From positions 1-60,058 of the forward strand of contig NZ_JANINU010000021.1 in NCBI RefSeq assembly GCF_024508875.1: 60,058 nucleotides of DNA, written 5' to 3'. The notes under the pieces are model-generated. The model searched no databases. It worked only from the letters and a program-made list of their open reading frames with translations, and was not told where the DNA came from. The position numbers and the translations under genes are program-made. The DNA is from Phenylobacterium sp. (lineage in GTDB: Bacteria; Pseudomonadota; Alphaproteobacteria; Caulobacterales; Caulobacteraceae). Shown one piece after another: positions 43,112-51,299 of the stretch (its first letter is position 1; each line of letters opens with the position of its first letter).

Positions 43112-44724
43112 GCGTCCGCGCCCTGGCCCGCCGCGTGGCCGCCCGTGTCCTGCGGCGCGGCGGCGAGGACGATCGCGCCCTGGTCGCCGCCGAGTTCGAC
43201 GCGGCCTACTACCTGGCGGCCAACCCGGACGTCGCGGCCACGGGCGCGGACCCGCTGTCGCACTTCCTGGCGCACGGCTGGCGCGAGGGGCGCGATCCCC
43301 ACGCGCGGTTCTCGATCCAGGGCTACCTCGACAACAACCCGGACGTCGCCCAGGCCGGCGTGAACCCCTTCGCCCACTTCCTCAAGCTCGGCCGCCACGA
43401 GGCGCGCCCGACGACCCAGGGTCTCGGCTTCCGCTACCAGGCCATCTCGCGCCTGCTGCCGATCGAAGCCCAGATCGCCGCGGCGGCTGCGACTGCGGCG
43501 CGTGTCCCGCTCGCGTCGGCCGACGGCTTGGTGGGCGCGCTGGGACGTTCGCGGACGGGCCTGCGCGACCTGCACGTGACCTTCAGCCACGACGACTACC
43601 GCCAACGCGTCGGGGGCCTGCAGCTTTGCCTCCACCAGGAGGCCGCCCGGATCGCGGGACTCGGCCGCGACCACCTTCACCTGCACCCGGCGACGCCGTG
43701 GCCGGTGCTGCGGACCGCCGGCGAGCCGGCCGGCCTCGAGGTGCTGCTGAACGGCGAATCGTTGGGCGTGCACGGCGGCGAGGCTATCGCCCGGGCCCTC
43801 GGCCAGGTCGCCGGAGCTTCGGGCGGCGCGCGGAGCCTCGCCATCCACAGCCTGTTGGGTCACGCCGTCGAGGACGTCCTGGCGATCGCCGGGGCCGTGG
43901 GGCTGTCGCAGGGATTCTACTGGCTGCACGACTACGCCAGCCTCTGCGCCGGTTTCCACCTTCTGCGCGACGGCGTCGAGGATTGCGGCGCGCCCCCGCC
44001 GGACAGCCCCGCCTGTTCGATCTGCGTCTACGGCCCGGCCCGCGCCCGCCATCTGGCGGCGCACGAGGCGCTCTTCCAGGCCCTTTCGCTCACCGTCGTC
44101 AGCCCGTCCGATGTGGCGCTCGACGTATGGCGCGAGGGCTGGCTGTTACCGGCCGCCGAGACGGTCGTGCACCCCCACGCCCGGCTGATCCCCCGTGGGC
44201 CCGCGCCGACCCCTCCGGCCGGCCCTCTCCGAATCGCCTACGTGGGCTTCCCGGTCGCTCACAAGGGCTGGCCGGTCTTTCGCGAACTCGCGCTCGCCTT
44301 CGAGGACGACCCCCGCTACGCGTTCCTGCACCTGGGCGCCCAGCCCGAGCCGGGGCTGCCCGTCGCCTTCCACTCGGTCCGCGTCGACGGCGCCCATCCC
44401 CGCGCCATGATCGACGCCCTCGAAGCCCACGCCGTCGACGTCGTCCTCCTCTGGCCCCTCTGGCGCGAGACCTTCTCGTTCGCCGCCTACGAAGCCCTCG
44501 CCGCCGGCTGCGCCGTCGTCGCCGGCCCCGACAGCGGCAACATCGCCGCCCTCGTCGCCCGCGAAGGCGCCGGCTGGGTCCTCCCCGACGAGCCCGCCCT
44601 GGCCGCCACCTTCACAAACGGCCGGATCCTCGAACTCTCCCGCGCCACACGCCGGCCGATGCTGTATGACCTGCCCCTGAGCGGCATGACCTCCGACCTC
44701 ATCGCCGCGGACACCCCCGCATGA
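43108..44724 (+). CDS. NPDV-repeat glycosyltransferase 3
   Basis: This predicted 538-residue third paralogue has two well-preserved N-terminal repeats (about 28-100; FDAAYYLAANPDVAATGADP and FSIQGYLDNNPDVAQAGVNP). The core includes LHVTFSHDDYRQRVGGLQL, SLCAGFHLLRDGVEDC...CSIC, RIAYVGFPVAHKGWPVFRELAL and LWRETFSFAAYEALAAGCAVVAGPDSGN. The second cysteine pair is C-x-x-C as in its paralogues, so metal binding is possible. GTG 43108 overlaps the preceding stop; the stop overlaps the GT8-like ATG. Confidence 0.82.
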   Translation: MSVRALARRVAARVLRRGGEDDRALVAAEFDAAYYLAANPDVAATGADPLSHFLAHGWREGRDPHARFSIQGYLDNNPDVAQAGVNPFAHFLKLGRHEARPTTQGLGFRYQAISRLLPIEAQIAAAAATAARVPLASADGLVGALGRSRTGLRDLHVTFSHDDYRQRVGGLQLCLHQEAARIAGLGRDHLHLHPATPWPVLRTAGEPAGLEVLLNGESLGVHGGEAIARALGQVAGASGGARSLAIHSLLGHAVEDVLAIAGAVGLSQGFYWLHDYASLCAGFHLLRDGVEDCGAPPPDSPACSICVYGPARARHLAAHEALFQALSLTVVSPSDVALDVWREGWLLPAAETVVHPHARLIPRGPAPTPPAGPLRIAYVGFPVAHKGWPVFRELALAFEDDPRYAFLHLGAQPEPGLPVAFHSVRVDGAHPRAMIDALEAHAVDVVLLWPLWRETFSFAAYEALAAGCAVVAGPDSGNIAALVAREGAGWVLPDEPALAATFTNGRILELSRATRRPMLYDLPLSGMTSDLIAADTPA

Positions 44725-45746
44725 AGATCCTCGTCTATTCCAGCTTCACCTTCTCGTACCTGAACCGGGCCCGGGTCCTGTTCCAGACGCTCCGCCGGTT
44801 CCATCCGGACTGGGAGCTCGTCGCGCTCATCACGGACGAGCCGCCGGAGGGGTTCGCCTTCGACCCCGCGTCCGAGCCATTCGACCGCGTGGTCTGGGCT
44901 CGGGACCTGGGCATTCCGAACTTCGAGGGCTGGCTGTTCCGGCATGACATCGTCGAGGTCTGCACCGCGGTGAAGGGCCCCTTCATCCACCAGGCCTGCA
45001 GCTCCGGCGCCGACGCGGTGATCTATCTGGATCCCGACACGGCGCTGCTCGCCAGCCTGGAGCCGCTCGAACGGTGGCTGGAGGAGCACGACATCCTGCT
45101 CACCCCGCACCTGACCGATCCCAACGACGACGACATGGCGATCCAGGACAACGATATCTCCACCCTGCGGACGGGGATCTACAACCTGGGTTTCGTAGCC
45201 ATTCGTACGACCGGGGAGGGCGCCCGCTTCGCCAGGTGGTGGAACGACCGGCTGCTGTCGTACTGCTACGATGACATCCCCAAGGGGCTCTTCGTCGATC
45301 AACGCTGGTGCGACCACGTCCCGGCCCTGTTCGACCGGGTCAAGATCGTTCGCGATCCCGGCTACAACGTCGCGAGTTGGAACCTGTCGACCCGGAAAAT
45401 CTCGGTGGAGAAGGACGGCTGCATCCTGGTCAACGGCTTCCCGCTGCGCTTCTGGCATTTCACCAAGCTGGGCGCGGTCGGCGACGCCATGACCAAGCGT
45501 TACGCGGGCAAGAACTTCCCCGTCTACGAGATTTGGGCTTGGTACAAACGGCAGATCGCCGATGCGACCGACCCCTCGATCCCCGAGCGCTGGTGGGCCT
45601 ACGGCGCCTACGCCGACGGTCGGCCCATCGCCAAGAGCGAGCGCGTGCTCTATCGGGAACGCACCGACCTGCAGGCGGCGTTCCCCAACCCCTTTGCGTC
45701 CGGTCGCGGCAGTTTCCAACAATGGCTCGAACACGAAGGCGCTTGA
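44721..45746 (+). CDS. GT8-like glycosyltransferase
   Basis: This 341-residue GT-A-like enzyme has the N-terminus MKILVYSSFTFSYLNRARVLFQTL and a DxD metal site in DAVIYLDPDTALLASLEPL. The later segments TGIYNLGFVAIR and FVDQRWCDHVPALF are typical of GT8-related enzymes such as those found with O-antigen or surface-protein glycosylation. It overlaps the preceding glycosyltransferase by 4 nt (ATGA). It has none of the NPDV repeats, unlike its neighbours. Confidence 0.83.
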   Translation: MKILVYSSFTFSYLNRARVLFQTLRRFHPDWELVALITDEPPEGFAFDPASEPFDRVVWARDLGIPNFEGWLFRHDIVEVCTAVKGPFIHQACSSGADAVIYLDPDTALLASLEPLERWLEEHDILLTPHLTDPNDDDMAIQDNDISTLRTGIYNLGFVAIRTTGEGARFARWWNDRLLSYCYDDIPKGLFVDQRWCDHVPALFDRVKIVRDPGYNVASWNLSTRKISVEKDGCILVNGFPLRFWHFTKLGAVGDAMTKRYAGKNFPVYEIWAWYKRQIADATDPSIPERWWAYGAYADGRPIAKSERVLYRERTDLQAAFPNPFASGRGSFQQWLEHEGA

Positions 45747-46981
45747 GTTTGGCCAAGGCCGTTCCGACCGCTACTTCTCCAGCCGAGCCGACTCACGGCG
45801 CGATGCTGGACAAAGCCCGCGCCGTGTCCGCGAAGGTGGCTCGCCTTAGCCGGGACTTCGCCGGCGCGCACCGCCTCGCGCACCAGGCGCAGGTGCGTGA
45901 GGCGCTGACCCGCACGGAGCTCACCCAGGCGCTCACCGAATCGCTGGCCGCGCGTGCGGACGCCGCGGCCCGCTTGCGCGCCCAGGCCGTCGCGGCCTTC
46001 CGGGCTCGCGGCGAGGGCCGGCTGCGGAGGCACAACCGGATCAGCCAGTTGGCCGATCGGGTGTTGGCGCGCCTGGGCCCGTGGGGGCAGGCCCTGGTCA
46101 TCGCGCGCAGCGGCGTGTGGCAGGGGGCCGGGCGGCCGGTGAGCGACATGCTGCGGATGGCCGCGTATGCCGGCCGCGGCGCGGACCCGGCGGCCGTTCC
46201 AGCCACGCCCTTCGATCAGGCCTGGTACCTGAGCGGCAACGCGGACGTTGCGCGCCGGCGGACCGCGCCGCTGGTCCACTATCTGCTCACCGGAGGCGGT
46301 GAGCGGCGCGATCCGGCGCCGCTGTTCCACAGCGCCTGGTACGCGCGCGAGAACGCTGTGGAACTCGCCGCGACCAGCGTCACGCCGCTGGAGCACTACA
46401 TCCGGGTCGGGGCCGCGCGGGGCCTTTCCCCGCACCCGCTCTTCGATGCCGGCCACTACCTGGCCCAGGCGCCGGTGCTCGCTGTCGGTGACACGCCGCT
46501 CGCCCACTATCTGCGCGACGGTTGGCGCGCCGGCCTCAGCCCCCATCCGTTGTTCGACCCGGCCTGGTACGCCGAGCAGGCTGGGGGCGTCGGGGAGCGG
46601 GCTCCCCTTGCGCACTACCTCGACGAGGGCTGGAGGCGAGGACTCTCGCCGCATCCGCTGTTCGACGCGCGTTGGTACCGGACCGAGCGGCCGGATCTGG
46701 CGGAGGCGGGCATCGAGCCCTTGACGCACTTCCTCGTGCATGGCGGCGCCGAGGGAGTCAGTCCGAGCCCGTGGTTCGACTTGCCGGCCTATGTCGAGGC
46801 GCGCGGGGACGACCTTCCGCCGGGAGTCCATCCGCTGATCGACTACCTGCAGGGCGGAGCCTGGGCGGTGGCCGAGGCCAGGCCAGGGTTTCCGACCGCG
46901 GCCTATCTCGCCAGTCACCCCGGGCTGGTTGCGCGCGGTGTCACGCCGCTGGAGCACTGGGCGCGGCGAGGCGGTCGCTGA
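45743..46981 (+). CDS. Stand-alone NPDV-type repeat protein
   Basis: This predicted 412-residue protein has an N-terminal region (about 1-155) that is alanine/arginine-rich and helical without a signal peptide. It then has seven consecutive repeats (about 155-412), each starting FD/FH-x-x-WY or similar and containing P-L-x-HY and a glycine-rich end; phrases such as GLSPHPLFDPAWYAEQ recur. No catalytic domain is seen. The repeats are a diverged form of those heading the three glycosyltransferases upstream. A TTG at 45743 gives the overlap seen at other junctions; an in-frame ATG at 45722 is the alternative. It overlaps the convergent DUF6270-like gene by 41 nt. Confidence 0.75.
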   Translation: MSLAKAVPTATSPAEPTHGAMLDKARAVSAKVARLSRDFAGAHRLAHQAQVREALTRTELTQALTESLAARADAAARLRAQAVAAFRARGEGRLRRHNRISQLADRVLARLGPWGQALVIARSGVWQGAGRPVSDMLRMAAYAGRGADPAAVPATPFDQAWYLSGNADVARRRTAPLVHYLLTGGGERRDPAPLFHSAWYARENAVELAATSVTPLEHYIRVGAARGLSPHPLFDAGHYLAQAPVLAVGDTPLAHYLRDGWRAGLSPHPLFDPAWYAEQAGGVGERAPLAHYLDEGWRRGLSPHPLFDARWYRTERPDLAEAGIEPLTHFLVHGGAEGVSPSPWFDLPAYVEARGDDLPPGVHPLIDYLQGGAWAVAEARPGFPTAAYLASHPGLVARGVTPLEHWARRGGR

Positions 46982-47750
46982 ACGCGTCCGCCAGGCCGAG
47001 TGCGCCAAGTTGATGGCGGATCTGTTCGTAGTATTCGGGCACGTAGTGGAAGGGGCTCAGCCCCCAGCGATGCTCGGCGTCCGCCAGCCGCCACGTGTCC
47101 GCTGAAACCCGCGACATCGGCGGCATTAGGTCCAGGAACGTCGCCTCCTGACGCGCGAGCAGGTCGTTGTAGGCCGCGATGGACGCCGGCTGGCCCTCGA
47201 CGATCTCGACGTCGACGATCGGCCGCGTGCGCCCGTCCGGTTCGCGCTGCAGCTCCGCCCAGCGGGCGCTGTGGAGGATGAGATGTGCTCGGGCCAGAGG
47301 CGTGCCGCGCACGACAGCTGCGAATTCGGCGGCCGCCTCGAGCCAAAGCCGCTCGCAGGTGTTCGACAGCCTCGGGAGGAGTCGGGCTGCATCGAGCGGC
47401 GGCTGCGTCCGATAGCCGCTTCGGACCATCTCGCCGCTATTGGCCGCGAGGGCTTCGCCGGCCGCCAGCAGGTCGAATCGCTCGTCGATGAAATCGAAGA
47501 TGATGTGGCTGGGCCGCCAGGCGACCAACGCCGCCAATGCGGTCTTGCGGAGGTCGGCGATCAGAGCGTTGTGGCCATGCCGGGGCAGATCGCCCGGAGG
47601 CTCTTCCGAGGGGCGAAAACCTTCAACGGGGGTGGAAAGGAGGCCCGGCAGGCTGGTCCGCGAAACATACAGCAGAGCTTCCGCCCCGCCGCCACGGATT
47701 GGCCACAGATCGCGGGTTATGCAACTGCCGACGATGGCGATCCGCGGCAT
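46941..47750 (-). CDS. DUF6270-like protein
   Basis: This 269-residue protein begins RIAIVGSCITRDLW, a GSC-x-[ST]-RD motif that I associate with the DUF6270 family of capsule and glycan loci, which is SGNH-hydrolase-like. The later segments HIIFDFIDERFDLL and the C-terminal FHYVPEYYEQI are consistent. The serine of GSC may be a nucleophile by analogy, but that is inference. It converges on the repeat-protein gene with a 41-nt overlap of the coding ends and is divergent from the secretion operon. Confidence 0.75.
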   Translation of the reverse strand: MPRIAIVGSCITRDLWPIRGGGAEALLYVSRTSLPGLLSTPVEGFRPSEEPPGDLPRHGHNALIADLRKTALAALVAWRPSHIIFDFIDERFDLLAAGEALAANSGEMVRSGYRTQPPLDAARLLPRLSNTCERLWLEAAAEFAAVVRGTPLARAHLILHSARWAELQREPDGRTRPIVDVEIVEGQPASIAAYNDLLARQEATFLDLMPPMSRVSADTWRLADAEHRWGLSPFHYVPEYYEQIRHQLGALGLADAFSDRLAAPSAPAA

Positions 47751-47966
47751 CGGGGCTCCTGGGGCGCGGGGTCCGTTCGGCGGTTCTTAGCATGGACGGA
47801 CGCAGTTGGGGCGCATTGACAAGGCGAGGCCGCCTGCGCATCTACGCGCGCCCCTGGCGGGGCGCCGCCGTGGCGAGCGAGAACGCGCTATCTTCGCGCG
47901 CGTTCACCTTTTTCAGCGCGGATTGGTGTATCAGGCCCTAGGGTCCGGCCGGACGGTTTAGGCGAC

Positions 47967-49703
47967 ATGAAATTCCTCACCTTCATCACCGACCTGCCCA
48001 ACAATGTGCTCGGGCGCGCATTGCGCGACGGCTACAAGCCTGCGGCGGTGGCGTTCGGTTTCAGCCTGGTTTCGAACCTGCTGTACTTGGCCCTGCCGCT
48101 CTACACCTACCAGGTCTACGGCCGGGTCATGGTGAGCCAGAACCTGGCGACGCTTGGCGCGCTCAGCCTGGTCACCCTCTTCGTCTTCATCATCTCGAGT
48201 GTCATCGACGATCTGCGGGCGAGGGTCCTGATCAACTACGGCGTAGCGCTCGACCAGCGCGTTTCGGGTCGGGTGTTCACCAGCCTCTTCGACGCGGCGG
48301 TGCGGGGCGACTGGAACGCCCGAGCCCAAGCCCTGCGCGACCTCGACCAGTTCCGGCAGTCGCTGACCGGCATCGGCGCGGCCGTGTTCATGGACGTGCC
48401 ATGGATTCCGGTCTTCCTGCTGGTGCTCTTCCTGATCGATCCGCTCGTGGGGATGATCACGGTGCTCGCCGCCGCACTGCTCGTCGTGCTGGCCATCGCC
48501 CAGGCGCGCGCGACCCAATCGGCCCTCAAGGAGGGCAACGACGCGGCGCTCAAGAGCTATGGCTTCACCGACGCGGCTCTGCGGAACGGCGAGGTGGTCC
48601 GCGCGATGGGCATGCTGCCGACGATCGGCAAGGCGTGGGCCCGGCATCGCGCCGTGACCATCGAGCGCGGCGCCGCGGCGGCCGAAGCGTCGAACATGTA
48701 CAACGACATCATCAAGGCCGTCCGGATGAGCATCCAGGTCGGCATCATTGCTGTCGGCGCCTACCTGATCCTGAAGGGCAAGATCCACTCGGGCATGCTG
48801 TTCGCCAACATGATCCTGGCGAGCCGCGCGCTGCAGCCGATCGAGAAGATCGTCGGCGCCTGGGATCCGCTCAACAACATGTACCGGTCGTACGAGCGGC
48901 TGAACAAGCTGCTGGCCAACGCAGAGACGGCGGCCGTCGCCACGGCGCTGCCCCGGCCGCTGGGCAAGCTGTCCGTCGAGGGGGTGAACTTCGCCCCTCC
49001 GGGCGGCGCCCGGCTGGTGCTCAACAACATCAACTTCGCCCTGGAGCCGAACGAGGTGCTGGGGGTGATAGGCCCTTCCGGCGCCGGCAAGTCGACGATG
49101 GCGCGCCTGCTGATGGGTATCTGGAAGCCCCTGAACGGCGTGGTGCGCCTGGACGGCGCCGACGTGTTCACCTGGGACCGCGCCGATTTCGGCAAATACG
49201 TCGGTTACCTGCCCCAGGACACCGAGCTCTTCGCCGGGACGGTGCGCAACAACATCGCCCGCTTCCGTGAGGAGGTCACCGACGAGGAGGTCGTGGCGGC
49301 AGCCCAGCTCGCCGGCGTGCACGACCTGATCCTGCGCATGCCGAAGGGCTACGACACCGACGTGGGCGAGGGCGGCGTCGTCCTGTCGGCGGGCCAACGC
49401 CAGCGCGTGGGCCTGGCCCGAACGGTGCTGGGCAAGCCCGCCTTCGTCGTGCTGGACGAGCCGAACGCCAATCTGGACGCGGAGGGTGAGGAAGCCCTCA
49501 TGCGCGCCATCGACGCGATGAAGGCCAACGGCGCCACCGTGGTCATCATATCGCACAAGCCGGGGGTGTTCCGCGCCGCCGACAAGATGCTGGTGCTGCG
49601 GGATGGTCGGGTCGAGCTGTTCGGGCCGCGTGACCAAGTCATGTCGCGCCTGGTCAAGCCCGCTCAGCAACCCGAGGTCCGCGCCGTGGAGGGCGGTCGA
49701 TGA
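47967..49703 (+). CDS. rsaD: Type I secretion ABC transporter (RsaD-like)
   Basis: This 578-residue inner-membrane permease-ATPase powers secretion of an RTX-type protein. The N-terminal transmembrane domain (about 25-300) has six hydrophobic segments. The ATPase has Walker A GPSGAGKST (369-377), signature LSAGQRQR (473-480), Walker B FVVLDEP (493-499) and H-loop His530. There is no N-terminal C39 peptidase domain. The length equals that of Caulobacter RsaD as I recall it. Its stop overlaps the membrane-fusion gene start by 4 nt, and the RTX substrate is 211 nt further on. Confidence 0.92.
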   Translation: MKFLTFITDLPNNVLGRALRDGYKPAAVAFGFSLVSNLLYLALPLYTYQVYGRVMVSQNLATLGALSLVTLFVFIISSVIDDLRARVLINYGVALDQRVSGRVFTSLFDAAVRGDWNARAQALRDLDQFRQSLTGIGAAVFMDVPWIPVFLLVLFLIDPLVGMITVLAAALLVVLAIAQARATQSALKEGNDAALKSYGFTDAALRNGEVVRAMGMLPTIGKAWARHRAVTIERGAAAAEASNMYNDIIKAVRMSIQVGIIAVGAYLILKGKIHSGMLFANMILASRALQPIEKIVGAWDPLNNMYRSYERLNKLLANAETAAVATALPRPLGKLSVEGVNFAPPGGARLVLNNINFALEPNEVLGVIGPSGAGKSTMARLLMGIWKPLNGVVRLDGADVFTWDRADFGKYVGYLPQDTELFAGTVRNNIARFREEVTDEEVVAAAQLAGVHDLILRMPKGYDTDVGEGGVVLSAGQRQRVGLARTVLGKPAFVVLDEPNANLDAEGEEALMRAIDAMKANGATVVIISHKPGVFRAADKMLVLRDGRVELFGPRDQVMSRLVKPAQQPEVRAVEGGR

Positions 49704-51088
49704 AGTTCGACATCACCACAGTCGGCAAGCCGCCGAAGCCGAAGACCTATGTCGCGCCGACCTTCGGCAACGACGAGCACGAGGTCATGCCAGCCGAACT
49801 GCAGAATCGCCTGCGGCGGCCGATGGTGGTCGGGGCGGCGGTGATCGGCGTGTTCGTGATCGGCCTCGGTCTGTGGGCGTCGACGACCCAGTTGGCTTCC
49901 GGCATCACGGCCCAGGCGCAGGTGCGCGCCGACGCCAATCGCAAGACGCTGCGCTACAAGGAAGTCGGCGTCGTGAAGCAGATCCTCGTCTCCGAGGGGC
50001 AGCACGTGCGGGCAGGTCAGCCTCTGCTGCTGTTCAACGATGTCGATGCGCGCGCTTTGCTTTCGGTGCTGCAAAATCAATACGATACGCTGCTGACCCA
50101 GAACGCCCGCTTCAGCGCGGAGGCGCTGGGAAAGGCCTCCCTGGAATTGCCCGCCGAACTGAACGCCCGCATGGCCGATCCCGCCGTTGCGACGCTGGTC
50201 CGTGACCAGCAGTTCCTCTTCGCCACTCGCCAGCAGCTATTCCAGAGCCAGTCGGCCGTACTGTCCCAGCGGATGGAGCAGCAGCAGACCCAGGTCCAGG
50301 GCATGCAGGCGCAACTGGCGTCCATCAACGAGCAGCAGCGGCTGACCGAAGAGGAGCTCGCCGGCTACCGCAAGCTGAACGAGCAGGGCTTCGCGCCCAA
50401 GACGCTGATTCTGCGATACGAACGCAGCCTCGCCGAGCTCGCGGGCCGGCAGGGCCAACTGCAATCGGACATAGCGCGCCTGAAGCAACAGATGGGCGAG
50501 ACCCGCCTGCAGCTGAGCTCGCTGCGGAACGAGCGCCAGAGTCAGGCCGCCGAGGGGCTGCGGGACAGCCAAGCGAAGCTCGCGGACGTGATTCCCCGAC
50601 TCACCATGGCGCGCCAGGCTTTGGACGCTACGGTCGTGCGATCGCCGGTGGATGGGTATATCTTCAACCTGACGCAGTTCACCGTGGGTGGCGTCGTGGG
50701 CGGTGGCGAAGCGCTGATGGATGTAGTGCCGTCCGGTACGCCGCTTACGGTCACGGCGATGATCAAGCCTGAGGACGTCGACGAGGTCCACGAGGGCATG
50801 CCGGCTAAGGTCAAGCTGACCGGCCTGAATCAGCGTTTCACCGACTCGCTCAACGCCACCGTCTCGGTCGTCTCGAAGGACCGGATGACGGACCAACAGC
50901 GCGGAACCTCCTTCTACCGGGTCGATCTGCGCATCGCGCCGGCCGAGCTGAAGAAGCTCAAGAAGGGGGTCAAGATGACGCCCGGCATGCCCGCCTCGGC
51001 CCTCATCGTAACGGGCGAACGGTCCGTCATGGGCTTCCTGATTTCGCCAATTACCGCGACGCTCGAGGACGCGTTCCGCGAGGAGTAG
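49700..51088 (+). CDS. rsaE: Type I secretion membrane-fusion protein (RsaE/HlyD-like)
   Basis: This 462-residue periplasmic adaptor links the ABC transporter to an outer-membrane TolC-like channel. One N-terminal membrane anchor lies near residues 41-60. A lipoyl half-motif follows (VKQILVSEGQHVRAGQPLLLF), then a long coiled coil (about 145-300) and the C-terminal beta-barrel with VRSPVDGYIFNL and GMPASALI. The gene is co-translated with the RsaD-like gene. The outer-membrane partner (RsaF/TolC) is not in the window. Confidence 0.92.
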   Translation: MKFDITTVGKPPKPKTYVAPTFGNDEHEVMPAELQNRLRRPMVVGAAVIGVFVIGLGLWASTTQLASGITAQAQVRADANRKTLRYKEVGVVKQILVSEGQHVRAGQPLLLFNDVDARALLSVLQNQYDTLLTQNARFSAEALGKASLELPAELNARMADPAVATLVRDQQFLFATRQQLFQSQSAVLSQRMEQQQTQVQGMQAQLASINEQQRLTEEELAGYRKLNEQGFAPKTLILRYERSLAELAGRQGQLQSDIARLKQQMGETRLQLSSLRNERQSQAAEGLRDSQAKLADVIPRLTMARQALDATVVRSPVDGYIFNLTQFTVGGVVGGGEALMDVVPSGTPLTVTAMIKPEDVDEVHEGMPAKVKLTGLNQRFTDSLNATVSVVSKDRMTDQQRGTSFYRVDLRIAPAELKKLKKGVKMTPGMPASALIVTGERSVMGFLISPITATLEDAFREE

Positions 51089-51299
51089 AGGCGCCCGCGC
51101 AACACCGCTTGGCGCGAAGTTCCGGGGGGCTTTTTGATGTTGCGTAATTGGCAGGGTTCCGATACGTCTCCCCTTGGGCTCGTCTAACCTACGCCGCAGC
51201 CATGCTATGGCGCTTGGGGTAATGGACCGCTGGGACTGCTCCATCGGGGATGGGGGTCAAGCGTTCCAGGGGTCCGTGTGACACAGACTGGAGAGATCT
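51089..51299 (+). promoter_or_regulatory. Upstream leader of the RTX gene
   Basis: This is a 211-nt space between the secretion genes and the RTX gene. A 7-bp inverted repeat CGCAACA/TGTTGCG (51098-51104, 51138-51144) flanks a G-run followed by TTTTT, which could be a weak terminator or leader structure. A ribosome site TGGAGAG lies 5 nt before the ATG. I found no clear -35/-10 pair, so the promoter position is open. Confidence 0.4.

Noticed and set aside
17534..47750. A Wzx/Wzy-type O-antigen pathway
   Set aside because: No protein with the many-helix Wzx flippase pattern was seen; export is explained by the Wzm/Wzt-type ABC pair. The GT-C-like protein at 35642 could not be called a polymerase.
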